Of a DNA stretch of 63,680 nucleotides, positions 25,373 through 34,278 are shown piece by piece. Source of the DNA: an uncultured Eubacterium sp. (lineage in GTDB: Bacteria > Bacillota > Clostridia > Lachnospirales > Lachnospiraceae); contig CAJUHV010000013.1 of the NCBI GenBank assembly GCA_910586445.1, positions 1-63,680 of the forward strand. The letters run 5' to 3'. The translations under genes were made by a program, and so were the position numbers. A model generated the notes under the pieces. That model was not told the origin of the DNA and made no database searches. It was given only the letters and a program-made list of their open reading frames with translations. Numbering within the stretch: the first letter of the stretch is position 1; the number at the start of each line of letters is the position of its first letter.

Positions 25373-26101
25373 TCAGCAGTTTTCTGATATGTATTTTAAG
25401 TAAGTACGCTTTACATCAGCCTGACGGCTTTTGCTGACCGGAACCTGTGTTCCAGAACGCATTGTCATCTGGCTGACATCGTAAAGGCTGACCTGGCCTA
25501 AATTTACAATAAATGATTTATGTGTCTGGATAAAATCACTGTTTTCCAGCAGCATGCTCATATTGTTTTCAAAAGACTGCCGCAGCAGCCGGCTTACAAT
25601 TTCCCTGTGGTCTGTCGTAAAAATGTGGGCGGCCCTGGCAGAGCTTTCTACATATTCGATTTCATGATAAAAAATCCGCTGTATGCCGTCTGCTGTATTA
25701 ATGCAGAGCGTTTTTAACGTGTTCAGTGCATTTGCGACTGCAAAATCCATTGCTTCGCAGAACTCGGTTTCTTTTAGGGGCTTTAACAAATATCTCTGCG
25801 CAAATACTCCAAATGCCTGATACGCATAGTCTTTTGATGATGTCAGGTATATAATCACTGCGCGGCTGTCCTGCCTGCGGATTGTCTGACCGACATCTAT
25901 TCCGTTTCTCTGCGGCATCAGCATGTCAAGTATATAGATCTGGTAATTCCCATTTTGTTCTATCTGCATTTCCAGGTCTTTGGCCCGGCTGAATCTGTCG
26001 ATGGATAAGTCCAGTCTGTTCAAAGCTGCGTAATGTGTGATCATATCTCCCACATAGCGCAGTGTATCATGCTCATCATCACATATTGCTACCTTAATCA
26101 T
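25373..26101 (-). CDS. LytTR family response regulator (AgrA-like)
   Basis: A 242-residue regulator: receiver domain with acidic pair in AICDDEHDTL, phosphoacceptor in YILDMLMPQRNGID and Lys in YLLKPLKE; then a LytTR DNA-binding domain (IEYVESSARAAHIFTTDH, FIQTHKSFIVNLGQVS, VPVSKSRQADVKRTYLKYI). It is transcribed first in the operon with the AgrC-like kinase, from a TTGACA/TATATT promoter that diverges from the neighbouring chemoreceptor gene. Targets of such regulators are usually direct repeats; none was found here. Confidence 0.92.
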   Translation of the reverse strand: MIKVAICDDEHDTLRYVGDMITHYAALNRLDLSIDRFSRAKDLEMQIEQNGNYQIYILDMLMPQRNGIDVGQTIRRQDSRAVIIYLTSSKDYAYQAFGVFAQRYLLKPLKETEFCEAMDFAVANALNTLKTLCINTADGIQRIFYHEIEYVESSARAAHIFTTDHREIVSRLLRQSFENNMSMLLENSDFIQTHKSFIVNLGQVSLYDVSQMTMRSGTQVPVSKSRQADVKRTYLKYISENC

Positions 26102-26143
26102 TTTATCTGTGCCCCATTTCTTTTTTAGTCATGACGATTTAAT

Positions 26144-26171
26144 AATATATGATTAGGGCGAGATATGTCAA
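26144..26171 (-). promoter_or_regulatory. Promoter of the LytTR/kinase operon
   Basis: Minus strand TTGACA (26171-26166), 16-base spacer, TATATT (26149-26144), about 45 bases before the regulator start. Confidence 0.75.
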
Positions 26172-26259
26172 TATGTGAATAATATGCAAATATAAGCATG
26201 CGAAATTAATTGATTATAGTCAAAATTGTTGTGAAATTCACGAAAATGGTTGCCTTTTG

Positions 26260-26287
26260 TTGACTTTGATTGTGAAATGTGTATAAT
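26260..26287 (+). promoter_or_regulatory. Promoter of the chemoreceptor gene at 26340
   Basis: TTGACT (26260-26265), 16-base spacer, TATAAT (26282-26287); diverges from the LytTR operon promoter. Confidence 0.85.
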
Positions 26288-26339
26288 AAAGGTAAGCGTA
26301 ATAAGAAGTAGAAGTTAGCTGGAAAGCAGGAGGTCCATT

Positions 26340-28160
26340 ATGGAAGAAAAAAAGGTTACTGCTGTGAAAAAGTTAAAAGGGTTTCGCAGCCTGACAGCTA
26401 TGTTGATTTCGATTATTTTCATACTAATCGCCATTCCGACAATCGGTCTGGCGTGTCTGGGTGTATATTATCTGAGGCAGTCTATGGAAGAATCAGTCGA
26501 AGCATATGAGGAAGCCATGACAGACGGTTATCATATGGAGATAAAATCTCAGGTACAGGGTGCAATGGCAGTGATACAGAAGTATTATGACAGCAGTCAG
26601 AGCGGTGAGATCACGGAAGAAGAAGCACAGGAAATGGCTAAAAATGCGGTTCGCGCAATGCGCTACCGGGATGATGCGTCCGGTTATATCTGGATTGATG
26701 GAGAAGACCATGTGTTGGTTATGCATCCGATTCTTACAGATCAGGAAGGTACAAACAGGTACGACCTGACAGACCAAAACGGCGTGAAGGTGACACAGAG
26801 CATAGTATCCGTAGCTAAATCCGGGGGCGGATACAATGAATTTTATTTTACAAAAGCAGACGGCGTGACAGTAGCACCGAAGGTTGCTTATGCTGAGATG
26901 TTTGAACCATGGGGATGGGCTGTCGCTACAGGAAACTATGTTGATGAGATGAATGCAAAGATCGACAGCATGAAAATGCGTATTCAGGATGAATTCTCAG
27001 GCATGCTTATGATCTATGGCGTTTCGGCAGTTGTTATGCTGGTTGCTGCGCTTGCGATAGCTGTATTTGGAGGACTTAGGATTACTAAGGGCATTAAGAT
27101 GGTGGAGGGCAACCTGCATCAGGCAGCCAAAGGAGATCTGAGCTTTAAGGTCAGTCCGGCATTGTTAATCCGTGCAGATGAGATCGGGGAGATGGCCCGT
27201 TCCCTTGAAAATGTCCGCCAGTCACTGGCAGGCATGCTGGGCAGCATGATCCATACCGGAGAAGCCCTGAATGAAAGCAGCGAAAATTTCAGCAAAAAAT
27301 TTGGGCACATATCTGAGAGCATACAAAACACAAACAGGGCGATTGAAGATTTGGCACAGGGTGCCACCAGCCAGGCAAATGAGACTGAGACCGTCAATGA
27401 CAAGATCAAAGAGCTGGGAGGCGTAATCGAAGTAGAAGAAAGCGGCGTACATAAGCTGGAGGATACAGTATCCTCGATGATCAAGCATACATCTGTTGCG
27501 TCCGACAGCATAACAGAACTTGACCGGATCACAAAAGTGACAATTGATGCGATCGAAACCGTTTCCGAGCAGACAAATAAGAACAATGATTCTGCCGCAA
27601 ATATCAATAAGGCCGTAGAAATTATTAAGGAGCTGGCGACCCAGACAAACCTGCTTTCTTTGAATGCCAGCATAGAGGCTGCCAGAGCCGGAGAGGCGGG
27701 CAGGGGATTTGCGGTAGTAGCAGAAGAAATCCGCAACCTGTCGGAAGAATCTTCCGGCAATGCACAGGAAATTGAAGAAATCGTAAAAGAACTGATCGGC
27801 AATGTAGAAATTTCTGTCAGCAAGATGAACGAGGTGACGAACAACGTACAGAAGCAGCAGAAATGTCTGGATGAGACAAGAGAAGCATTTAAACACTTGA
27901 ATAGAGAGGTGGCGCTGGTAGAAGAAGTGACAAACGATATCGGCAGCCAGACAGAAATTTTAAATTCTTTAAAACAGATCGTTACGGATTCTGTCAATAA
28001 TCTGGCAAGCGTAGTAGAGCAGAGCGCTGCGTCTACGCAGGAAACAAGTGCAAGCATGGCACTTCTGTCCCAGACAATTGGAGAATGTTCAGAAGATACG
28101 CAGGGACTGGTAGAGCTGAGCCACAGGCAGAATAAAGAGGCCGGCAGGTTCCAGCTTTAA
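26340..28160 (+). CDS. Methyl-accepting chemotaxis protein with single Cache domain
   Basis: A 606-residue chemoreceptor. A first helix (about 17-44) precedes an sCache_2-type sensor with the family-typical YRDDASGYIWIDGEDHVLVM and FEPWGWAVATGNYVDEM; a second helix (about 220-245), HAMP and a signalling domain with the tip ATQTNLLSLNASIEAARAGE follow. The C-terminus has no tethering pentapeptide. Receptors with this sensor type often bind small organic acids; the ligand here is unknown. The start is supported by CAGGAGG. Confidence 0.93.
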   Translation: MEEKKVTAVKKLKGFRSLTAMLISIIFILIAIPTIGLACLGVYYLRQSMEESVEAYEEAMTDGYHMEIKSQVQGAMAVIQKYYDSSQSGEITEEEAQEMAKNAVRAMRYRDDASGYIWIDGEDHVLVMHPILTDQEGTNRYDLTDQNGVKVTQSIVSVAKSGGGYNEFYFTKADGVTVAPKVAYAEMFEPWGWAVATGNYVDEMNAKIDSMKMRIQDEFSGMLMIYGVSAVVMLVAALAIAVFGGLRITKGIKMVEGNLHQAAKGDLSFKVSPALLIRADEIGEMARSLENVRQSLAGMLGSMIHTGEALNESSENFSKKFGHISESIQNTNRAIEDLAQGATSQANETETVNDKIKELGGVIEVEESGVHKLEDTVSSMIKHTSVASDSITELDRITKVTIDAIETVSEQTNKNNDSAANINKAVEIIKELATQTNLLSLNASIEAARAGEAGRGFAVVAEEIRNLSEESSGNAQEIEEIVKELIGNVEISVSKMNEVTNNVQKQQKCLDETREAFKHLNREVALVEEVTNDIGSQTEILNSLKQIVTDSVNNLASVVEQSAASTQETSASMALLSQTIGECSEDTQGLVELSHRQNKEAGRFQL

Positions 28161-28298
28161 GATTTATTTATAAGATATATAGGCAGTTGTAGGCGGAATG
28201 CTTATGGCTGCTTATTACTTGTAAAGAAATAGGCATAAAAATTTCGGAAAAAGTGGTGGTTCTAATTAAAAAAATAGTATATTTTTATAAAATTTGCG

Positions 28299-28327
28299 TT
28301 GATTACTGAAAAAGGTAATGCTATAAT
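28299..28327 (+). promoter_or_regulatory. Promoter of the chemoreceptor gene at 28383
   Basis: TTGATT (28299-28304), 17-base spacer, TATAAT (28322-28327). Confidence 0.8.
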
Positions 28328-28382
28328 TGCCACATTGCATCAATTTTTACAAAAAATTCAATTTTTGAGGGGGATCACATTT

Positions 28383-30254
28383 ATGAAAAAAATATTTACC
28401 AGAAGTCTGTGTATCTGCATGATTGCTGCACTGGTGCTAAATATCGGCATAGTAGCAGTGATCCAGCTGGTTGTTGCACAGCAGGTCAGCAATACGGATA
28501 GTGCTGACAGCCTGGAATCTGTCAAAGAAAGGCTCGCAGAAAATGAGGAGGATATAGCGGAGCTGACCAATACGGTGGGGGAGAACAATCTGGCAAAAAC
28601 ACGCGCATTTGCAGATCTGCTTGCAAAAGATCCAGGTATTTTAGATGATGTCAAAAAGCTGGAAGAAGCAGGGGAGCGGCTTATGGTAAATGAGCTGCAT
28701 GTGATTGATGAAAATGGAATTATTATCCAAAGCACTGTAGATGAGTACATAGGGTTTGACATGGGCAGCGGAGAGCAGTCTGCTGCATTTTTGGAAATCA
28801 TAAAAAACCCATCTATGGAGATCGTACAGGAACCGACGGTAAATGCAGCAGCAGGTATTGTCACGCAGTATATCGGAGTAGCAAGGAAAGATGCGCCGGG
28901 GGTAGTGCAGGTCGGCATACGTCCGGAAGTGCTGGAAAATATGCTCGCGGGAACACAGATTCATATTGTGTTAAGGGGAGTTGAGTTTGGGGAACATGGA
29001 TATGTATATGCGGTGGATACACAGTCGGGTGATATTCTGGCCCACCCGGATGAGGATTTAATCGGTACCCTGGCGCAGGAGGCCGGTATTCCGCTGAAAG
29101 CAGGAAAAGGAACTGCAAATATAAATGGAACATCAGGAAAATATGTCGCACAGGAATATAACGGAATGTATATCGGTACATTTGTGTCCCTGGCTGAATA
29201 TTACCATGATCCGTTTATCCAGACACTTGTTATGGCATTTAGTATTTTTCTCATATTTGTAGTTCTTCTCTTTTTTATCAACAATATGATAGAACGCAAG
29301 ATTGTAAACGGCATACAAAATATCACATTGTCTGTAAAGAAAATATCAGACGGTGATTTTGGAATTACGATTGATGAGCGCGGTACGCCGGAATTTTCTG
29401 TGCTGAGCGATAGTGTAAACAAAATGGTAGGATCGATCTGTGAAAGCATGAGGGAAAATGAAGAATTAATCGGCAGGCAGAAAGAGGATATGGAGAACAA
29501 CCTGAACCTGATCGAGAATATAAAAATGGTCTGTTCCAATCTCGACGGCGTATCGCAGGAGACATTGTCTACTGCGGATGCGATCAATAATGGTACGAGC
29601 GAGCAGGAACAGGCGGTGAGAGATTTAGAGCATGTCATGGATAATCTGGTGCAGGAGCTTAACCGCAGCGCAGGCGTATCGCAGAATGCAGCGGATGCAG
29701 CGCTGGCTGCAGCCGGGACGATTAAGACAACAGGCATGCAGATGAAGACACTGGAAGAAGCCATTGAAAAAATCAGTGCAATGTCAGCACAGATTGAAGA
29801 AATTATCGGCGAGATCAACTCGATTGCACATCAGACAAATATGCTTTCGCTGAATGCCTCGATCGAAGCTGCCAGAGTCGGTGAAAACGGCAAAGGCTTT
29901 GCAGTCGTAGCAACGCAGGTCGGCGACCTTGCGGCAAGGAGTGCGCAGGCTGCAAAACAGACGAGTGAGCTGATTACGAATTCCATCAATGCAGTCGAAG
30001 AAGGCAAGGTTATCACAAAGAGAACTGCCGAAGAATTTGCCGCTGTAGTAAAAGAGATTGAAAAAGCAAGCCAGAGCGTATACAAAATTACGGATATGGT
30101 AAAGCAGAATGTAGAAACCGTGTCTCATGCAGTAGAAGGACTGGATGTTATTGCAAATGTTGTGCAGAAAAATGTGCAGATTTCCCAGAACAGCAAGGAA
30201 GTGTCCATGCATATGGCAGATGAAGCAGGAAAGCTTCTGGATCTGGTTGAATAG
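28383..30254 (+). CDS. Methyl-accepting chemotaxis protein with large extracellular sensor
   Basis: A 623-residue chemoreceptor. The start at 28383 is chosen because GAGGGGG lies upstream and because a consensus promoter overlaps the longer open frame. After a first helix comes a roughly 270-residue sensor with two Cache-like lobes (LHVIDENGIIIQST, then GYVYAVDTQSGDILAHPDED). The second helix (about 275-300), HAMP and signalling domain with tip HQTNMLSLNASIEAARVGEN follow. It lies directly behind another chemoreceptor but has its own promoter. The ligand is unknown. Confidence 0.93.
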   Translation: MKKIFTRSLCICMIAALVLNIGIVAVIQLVVAQQVSNTDSADSLESVKERLAENEEDIAELTNTVGENNLAKTRAFADLLAKDPGILDDVKKLEEAGERLMVNELHVIDENGIIIQSTVDEYIGFDMGSGEQSAAFLEIIKNPSMEIVQEPTVNAAAGIVTQYIGVARKDAPGVVQVGIRPEVLENMLAGTQIHIVLRGVEFGEHGYVYAVDTQSGDILAHPDEDLIGTLAQEAGIPLKAGKGTANINGTSGKYVAQEYNGMYIGTFVSLAEYYHDPFIQTLVMAFSIFLIFVVLLFFINNMIERKIVNGIQNITLSVKKISDGDFGITIDERGTPEFSVLSDSVNKMVGSICESMRENEELIGRQKEDMENNLNLIENIKMVCSNLDGVSQETLSTADAINNGTSEQEQAVRDLEHVMDNLVQELNRSAGVSQNAADAALAAAGTIKTTGMQMKTLEEAIEKISAMSAQIEEIIGEINSIAHQTNMLSLNASIEAARVGENGKGFAVVATQVGDLAARSAQAAKQTSELITNSINAVEEGKVITKRTAEEFAAVVKEIEKASQSVYKITDMVKQNVETVSHAVEGLDVIANVVQKNVQISQNSKEVSMHMADEAGKLLDLVE

Positions 30255-30367
30255 ATAAAAAGCAGAAAAATGAAAAAATAGAATTTAAATATAATACAAA
30301 TGCATGCGGATTATACAAAAATAAAATTTTAATATAATATAATATTCAAAAAAGGAGGAGTGGTATC

Positions 30368-31279
30368 ATGATGAATTATAAGGAATTGGAAAGAGATGCA
30401 GAGATTGGATATGCGCGCGCAGCCAGGCTTTTAGAAGAAAGAGAGCAGCTGCTTGAACGTCTGCCGATCCGTGATGGGCTGGGAAATCCATTGACCTGGT
30501 GTCCGTCGGCAATACCACAGCGGCTTTTACAGAGCATTGATAAAATGTATGAAAGCATTTCCATTACGGATTTTGATACAGACATATCGATAGATCAGGA
30601 ATCATTTCACAGCTGCCGGATTGAAGGGGCAGAAACGACGCAGGAAGAATTGTTTGAGGTGTTCCGTGCAAACCGTACCGGGGTAAAGGGTGATAAGATG
30701 ATTCAGAATACATATCGTGCTGTAAAATATCTAAATGTCAGACATAAGAGGGATGAAGAGACGCTTATAACCTTATGGAGGATTCTGACGGATGGGGTTT
30801 TAGATGAGCCGGTTTCTCCTGGCGAAGCATACCGTACAGGAAATGTGGCGGTCTGGTCGCACAAAGTGCCGGAGGCAGAGCTGCTTGGCTACTGCATGAA
30901 GCAGTTTTTTGAATTTTATTATGGGGACAATATGGACTGCGTGAAGTCACCGTATATTAAAATGGCTGTCCTGCACTTTTATTTTGTATATATGCACCCA
31001 TTCTGCGATGGAAACGGGCGTATTGCAAGGCTGATTTCATCAGATTTTCTGATTCGATCAGGCCTTGAGAATTTCAGTGCCCTGACACTGAGCAAGACGG
31101 TTAACAATACAAAAGAGAACTATTATCAGGCCCTTGACCTGTGCGACAACCAGTTTTATGATGTGACGCCATTTATCCAGTACATTTTAAAGGCAGTATA
31201 TGACAATATTTATGAAGTACTGGATAATCAGCATAAAAATGTAGTAGAATATATCGATTGGGAGAAGGTGTTTGAATAG
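30368..31279 (+). CDS. Fic family protein (probable AMP transferase)
   Basis: A 303-residue Fic protein. The catalytic motif HPFCDGNGRIAR starts at His210, with all residues of HPFx[D/E]GNGRxxR present, so nucleotide transfer to a target hydroxyl (usually AMPylation) is expected. The N-terminal inhibitory helix carries SCRIEG (residues 82-87), matching the [S/T]xxxE[G/N] motif that blocks ATP in class II Fic proteins, so the enzyme is probably self-inhibited. No antitoxin gene is adjacent. The stop codon is close to the start of the adenylate cyclase gene, suggesting one transcript. AAGGAGG precedes the two adjacent ATGs (30368 or 30371). Confidence 0.95.
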   Translation: MMNYKELERDAEIGYARAARLLEEREQLLERLPIRDGLGNPLTWCPSAIPQRLLQSIDKMYESISITDFDTDISIDQESFHSCRIEGAETTQEELFEVFRANRTGVKGDKMIQNTYRAVKYLNVRHKRDEETLITLWRILTDGVLDEPVSPGEAYRTGNVAVWSHKVPEAELLGYCMKQFFEFYYGDNMDCVKSPYIKMAVLHFYFVYMHPFCDGNGRIARLISSDFLIRSGLENFSALTLSKTVNNTKENYYQALDLCDNQFYDVTPFIQYILKAVYDNIYEVLDNQHKNVVEYIDWEKVFE

Positions 31280-31283
31280 TGGG

Positions 31284-33320
31284 ATGGAACAGTTACCAAA
31301 GGACGGCAGAACAGTAAAAGGATTCTGGAAAAAGGTTTCAGATAAGATTTTATACAAGATCTTATATAAGATCACAGGGAAACTGACAGGAGAATTGTCA
31401 GAAGAAACCAAAGCGAATGTCAAAAGAAAAGCAAGGGCAATGACCAGAAAATGGCACCGCATGATCGGGACGAAGCATATGTGCATCGGAGCGCTGTTTT
31501 TTGGACTGACTGCGGGATGTATCAGCTACAGTGGTATATTGGAAGTGGCAGACCAGATGTTCAGCGATATGATTTATCAGTCGATTGCCACAAAAAACAG
31601 CAATTCGCAGATCCGTATTATTGCAGTTGATGAAAAAACGGTGGGAAAGTATGGAAAATACGAGGACTGGTCGAGGGAGATGACGGTCCGGCTGCTGAAC
31701 CGTCTGAACAAGTCCGAAGACAAAAAGCCGGCCGTGATCGGGCTGGATCTAGACTACAGTGAGAAGAAAGACAGCGCAGGCGATCAGTCACTGGTAAAAG
31801 CGTGTACTGCTTATAAAAATCTCTGTTTCAGCGCCTCAGTTGTTACAGCGGAGCCTGTTATAAATCTGGATCAGATCAATGGATATGGTGCTTACAGCGC
31901 CAATAAGCTGCTGGAAACAAACGAGCAGCTGGTTACAGTGATTGAACAGCCGTTTGACGATCTCCTGGATCAGGCTACGATCGGCATTATCAATAATACG
32001 CGCAATTCTGACGACGGATTTGTGCGGAATGCGTTTTCAAGTGTCAGGATCAGCGGCTGGAAGGTAGACAGCTTTACGACAGCCATTTATAAAAAGTTTA
32101 TGGACTATAAAGGAAGAGAATACCGCCTGCCTAAGCTGGATGAGGATATGTCTTTTCAGTTTACTTTTTCAAAAAGAAGCCATGAATATACCGTGTACTC
32201 GTTTTGTGATGTAATAGAAGGAAAGATTGCGCCGGAGGCGTTTGCCGGATGCATGGTGCTGGTTGGCAGCTTTTTAAATGACCAGACGTTCCACGCACCA
32301 AATCAGCGCGGTACGAGTATGCATGAGATGGATATGCAGGCAAATCTTCTGGAGGCACTGCTGGAGCAGAGGACAGGGCAGGAGGCATCCAAAAAATTTA
32401 TGGCCGTATTTTATGCTTTTTTTATGGCTCTGTTATTTATAGCCACTTCCTACAGTTCTGTCCGTCTGACCGTTATGATTGTAGTATGTGTCGGTGTCGT
32501 ACAGTTTATGGCATGCTGGATTGTGACTTTGTTTGGATATTATGTAAATATACTTGTTCCGCTCATTATGGCAGTGCTGATTGCGGTGTATAATCTGATC
32601 GTACGGTATATAATCGCCGTTCAGAATCAATATGCCATGGAAGATGTGTTTAAAAAATATATAGACGAAAGCGTGGTAAGTGAGCTGGTAAAGGACGGGC
32701 GGGTGCAGGCGCGTATCGGAGTCGTCAGAAAAGATGTGGCCGTATTGTTTGTAGATATCAGAGGCTTTACGTCGCTGTCAGAAGTCCTTCCGCCGGAGCA
32801 GATCGTAGATATTTTAAACGCGTATCTGGAGCTTGTTGCGCAGGTGGTTGCGAAATACCGCGGCACTTTGGATAAATTTATCGGAGATGCCGCGATGGCA
32901 GTGTTTAATTCTCCGTTTGATCTGGAGGATTATGAATTTAAGGCAGTGTGTGCAGCATTAGACCTGCGTGCCAGTGCATTTGCATTAAATGAGAAGTGCA
33001 AGCAGGAGTATGGAATGCAGCTGGCAATCGGCATCGGCATTCAGTGCGGGGAGGCAGTTATCGGAAATATCGGCTGTGAACGGCGTATGGATTATACGGC
33101 GATCGGGGATACGGTAAATACCGCCTCCCGGCTGGAGGGTGCGGCAGCACCCGGGCAGATTCTGATCAGCATGGAAATGGAGCAGCGCCTGCGGGGGCGC
33201 ATACAGACGAATTTTGCCGGAGAATATACATTTAAAGGAAAGAAATGTGCAGTATCCGTATATGCAGTAGAGGGCATTGCCAGTGCGGCAGACAGCCAGT
33301 CTGCATGTAGGGAGTTATAA
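31284..33320 (+). CDS. CHASE2-domain class III adenylate cyclase
   Basis: A 678-residue membrane cyclase: basic cytoplasmic N-terminus, helix near residues 66-85, extracellular CHASE2 domain (IRIIAVDEKTVGKYG ... GIINNTRNSDDGFVR), three closely spaced helices (about 380-450) and a cyclase domain. Metal-binding Asp lie in VLFVDIRGFTSL and KFIGDAAMAVF; Lys in LDKFIGD and Asp in MDYTAIGD mark ATP specificity; Asn/Arg in TVNTASRLE complete the site, so it looks active. An ATG at 31284 is preferred; a TTG at 31272 overlaps fic. The N-terminus carries a short repeat (DKILYKILYKITGKLTGEL). cAMP signalling is uncommon in this group. Confidence 0.93.
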   Translation: MEQLPKDGRTVKGFWKKVSDKILYKILYKITGKLTGELSEETKANVKRKARAMTRKWHRMIGTKHMCIGALFFGLTAGCISYSGILEVADQMFSDMIYQSIATKNSNSQIRIIAVDEKTVGKYGKYEDWSREMTVRLLNRLNKSEDKKPAVIGLDLDYSEKKDSAGDQSLVKACTAYKNLCFSASVVTAEPVINLDQINGYGAYSANKLLETNEQLVTVIEQPFDDLLDQATIGIINNTRNSDDGFVRNAFSSVRISGWKVDSFTTAIYKKFMDYKGREYRLPKLDEDMSFQFTFSKRSHEYTVYSFCDVIEGKIAPEAFAGCMVLVGSFLNDQTFHAPNQRGTSMHEMDMQANLLEALLEQRTGQEASKKFMAVFYAFFMALLFIATSYSSVRLTVMIVVCVGVVQFMACWIVTLFGYYVNILVPLIMAVLIAVYNLIVRYIIAVQNQYAMEDVFKKYIDESVVSELVKDGRVQARIGVVRKDVAVLFVDIRGFTSLSEVLPPEQIVDILNAYLELVAQVVAKYRGTLDKFIGDAAMAVFNSPFDLEDYEFKAVCAALDLRASAFALNEKCKQEYGMQLAIGIGIQCGEAVIGNIGCERRMDYTAIGDTVNTASRLEGAAAPGQILISMEMEQRLRGRIQTNFAGEYTFKGKKCAVSVYAVEGIASAADSQSACREL

Positions 33321-33334
33321 AGGGAAGGAATTAA

Positions 33335-34177
33335 ATGAATAAGCTGTATTGCATACCAAAACTGCAGCAGATGAAAGATTATCTGGTATTCGCAGAAGAA
33401 TACCAGATGCGGTTTGAATACAATGATTTTTTTCTGCCGGCGGTTCTGGATCATGAACTGGAAACTGAGAGGCTGATTGAGACGTATCTGGCGGCGGGCA
33501 GGGACTGTTCACAGGATACGCTTCACGGAGCGTTCTTAGATATATGCATTAATAGTATGGACAGCAGTATTTTTAAAGTAAGTGACATGAGGGTGCGCCA
33601 GAGCATGGAGATCGCAAGGAAAATGGGGCTTCGGGCAGTTATTTTCCATACCAATTATATTGTAAACTTCAGGCTTCAGGGCTATTTAGACACATGGCTG
33701 CTGCGCAGTGAAGCATACTGGCGCCAGATTTTAAAAGAATATCAGGGGCAGGAGATCTTTTTAGAAAATATGTTTGACGATTCGCCGGTGCTGCTCGGGC
33801 AGCTGGCCGAAAGAATGGCAGATGAGCCGCGCTTTGCGGTCTGTCTGGATACAGCCCATGCTTTGATTTCGGGAAGTCCGCTGGAGCCATGGCTGGAGGG
33901 GCTTAGGCCATATGTTGCACATGTCCATATCAATGATAATGATGGGATTGAAGACCTGCATCAGGCAGTCGGCAGTGGAAAATTTCCATGGGAACTGTAT
34001 GACCGGTGGATTCGTTCCTTCGAACACAAACCGTCGGTATTGATTGAAGTCAGGGAGTTTGATGACCTAAAGAAATCGGTAGAATATATGGAGCAGCACC
34101 ACCTGTATCCATTTGGGGAGGAAAAATGTGCGGGACAGTGTCTGCATAGTTCAGATCAGCCAGTGCAGTCCGCATAG
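33335..34177 (+). CDS. Sugar phosphate isomerase/epimerase-like TIM-barrel protein
   Basis: A 280-residue protein of the xylose isomerase-like/AP endonuclease family 2 superfamily. Family features: the strand VIFHTNYIVNF, the Glu in EIFLENMFDDSP, CLDTAHALISG with metal-binding Asp/His, HVHINDNDGIEDLHQAVGSG and the terminal IEVREFDDLKKSVEYM. These residues bind a divalent metal in the family. Only 14 bases separate it from the adenylate cyclase, so it is probably in the fic-cyclase operon. The substrate is unknown. Confidence 0.85.
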   Translation: MNKLYCIPKLQQMKDYLVFAEEYQMRFEYNDFFLPAVLDHELETERLIETYLAAGRDCSQDTLHGAFLDICINSMDSSIFKVSDMRVRQSMEIARKMGLRAVIFHTNYIVNFRLQGYLDTWLLRSEAYWRQILKEYQGQEIFLENMFDDSPVLLGQLAERMADEPRFAVCLDTAHALISGSPLEPWLEGLRPYVAHVHINDNDGIEDLHQAVGSGKFPWELYDRWIRSFEHKPSVLIEVREFDDLKKSVEYMEQHHLYPFGEEKCAGQCLHSSDQPVQSA

Positions 34178-34199
34178 ATAAATCACTGAAAGTTAAAAA

Positions 34200-34255
34200 C
34201 GCAGCAGGTATTGTCATATTCTCTTTAAGAAATGATATCACCTGCTGCAGTTTTT
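34200..34255. terminator. Bidirectional terminator between convergent genes
   Basis: GCAGCAGGT (34201-34209) pairs with ACCTGCTGC (34240-34248), with further pairing inside, followed by AGTTTTTG; preceded by AAAAAC for use on the minus strand. Confidence 0.85.
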
Positions 34256-34278
34256 GATTCAAGTATTTGATCTAAATT

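Noticed and set aside
27119..28057. 312-codon antisense frame inside a chemoreceptor gene
   Set aside because: The opposite strand encodes an unmistakable signalling domain; the antisense product is low-complexity and recurs opposite the other receptors.
30368..31279. Fic/antitoxin (toxin-antitoxin) module
   Set aside because: The inhibitory SxxxEG motif is within the Fic protein itself and no separate antitoxin gene is adjacent, so it is a self-inhibited class II form.
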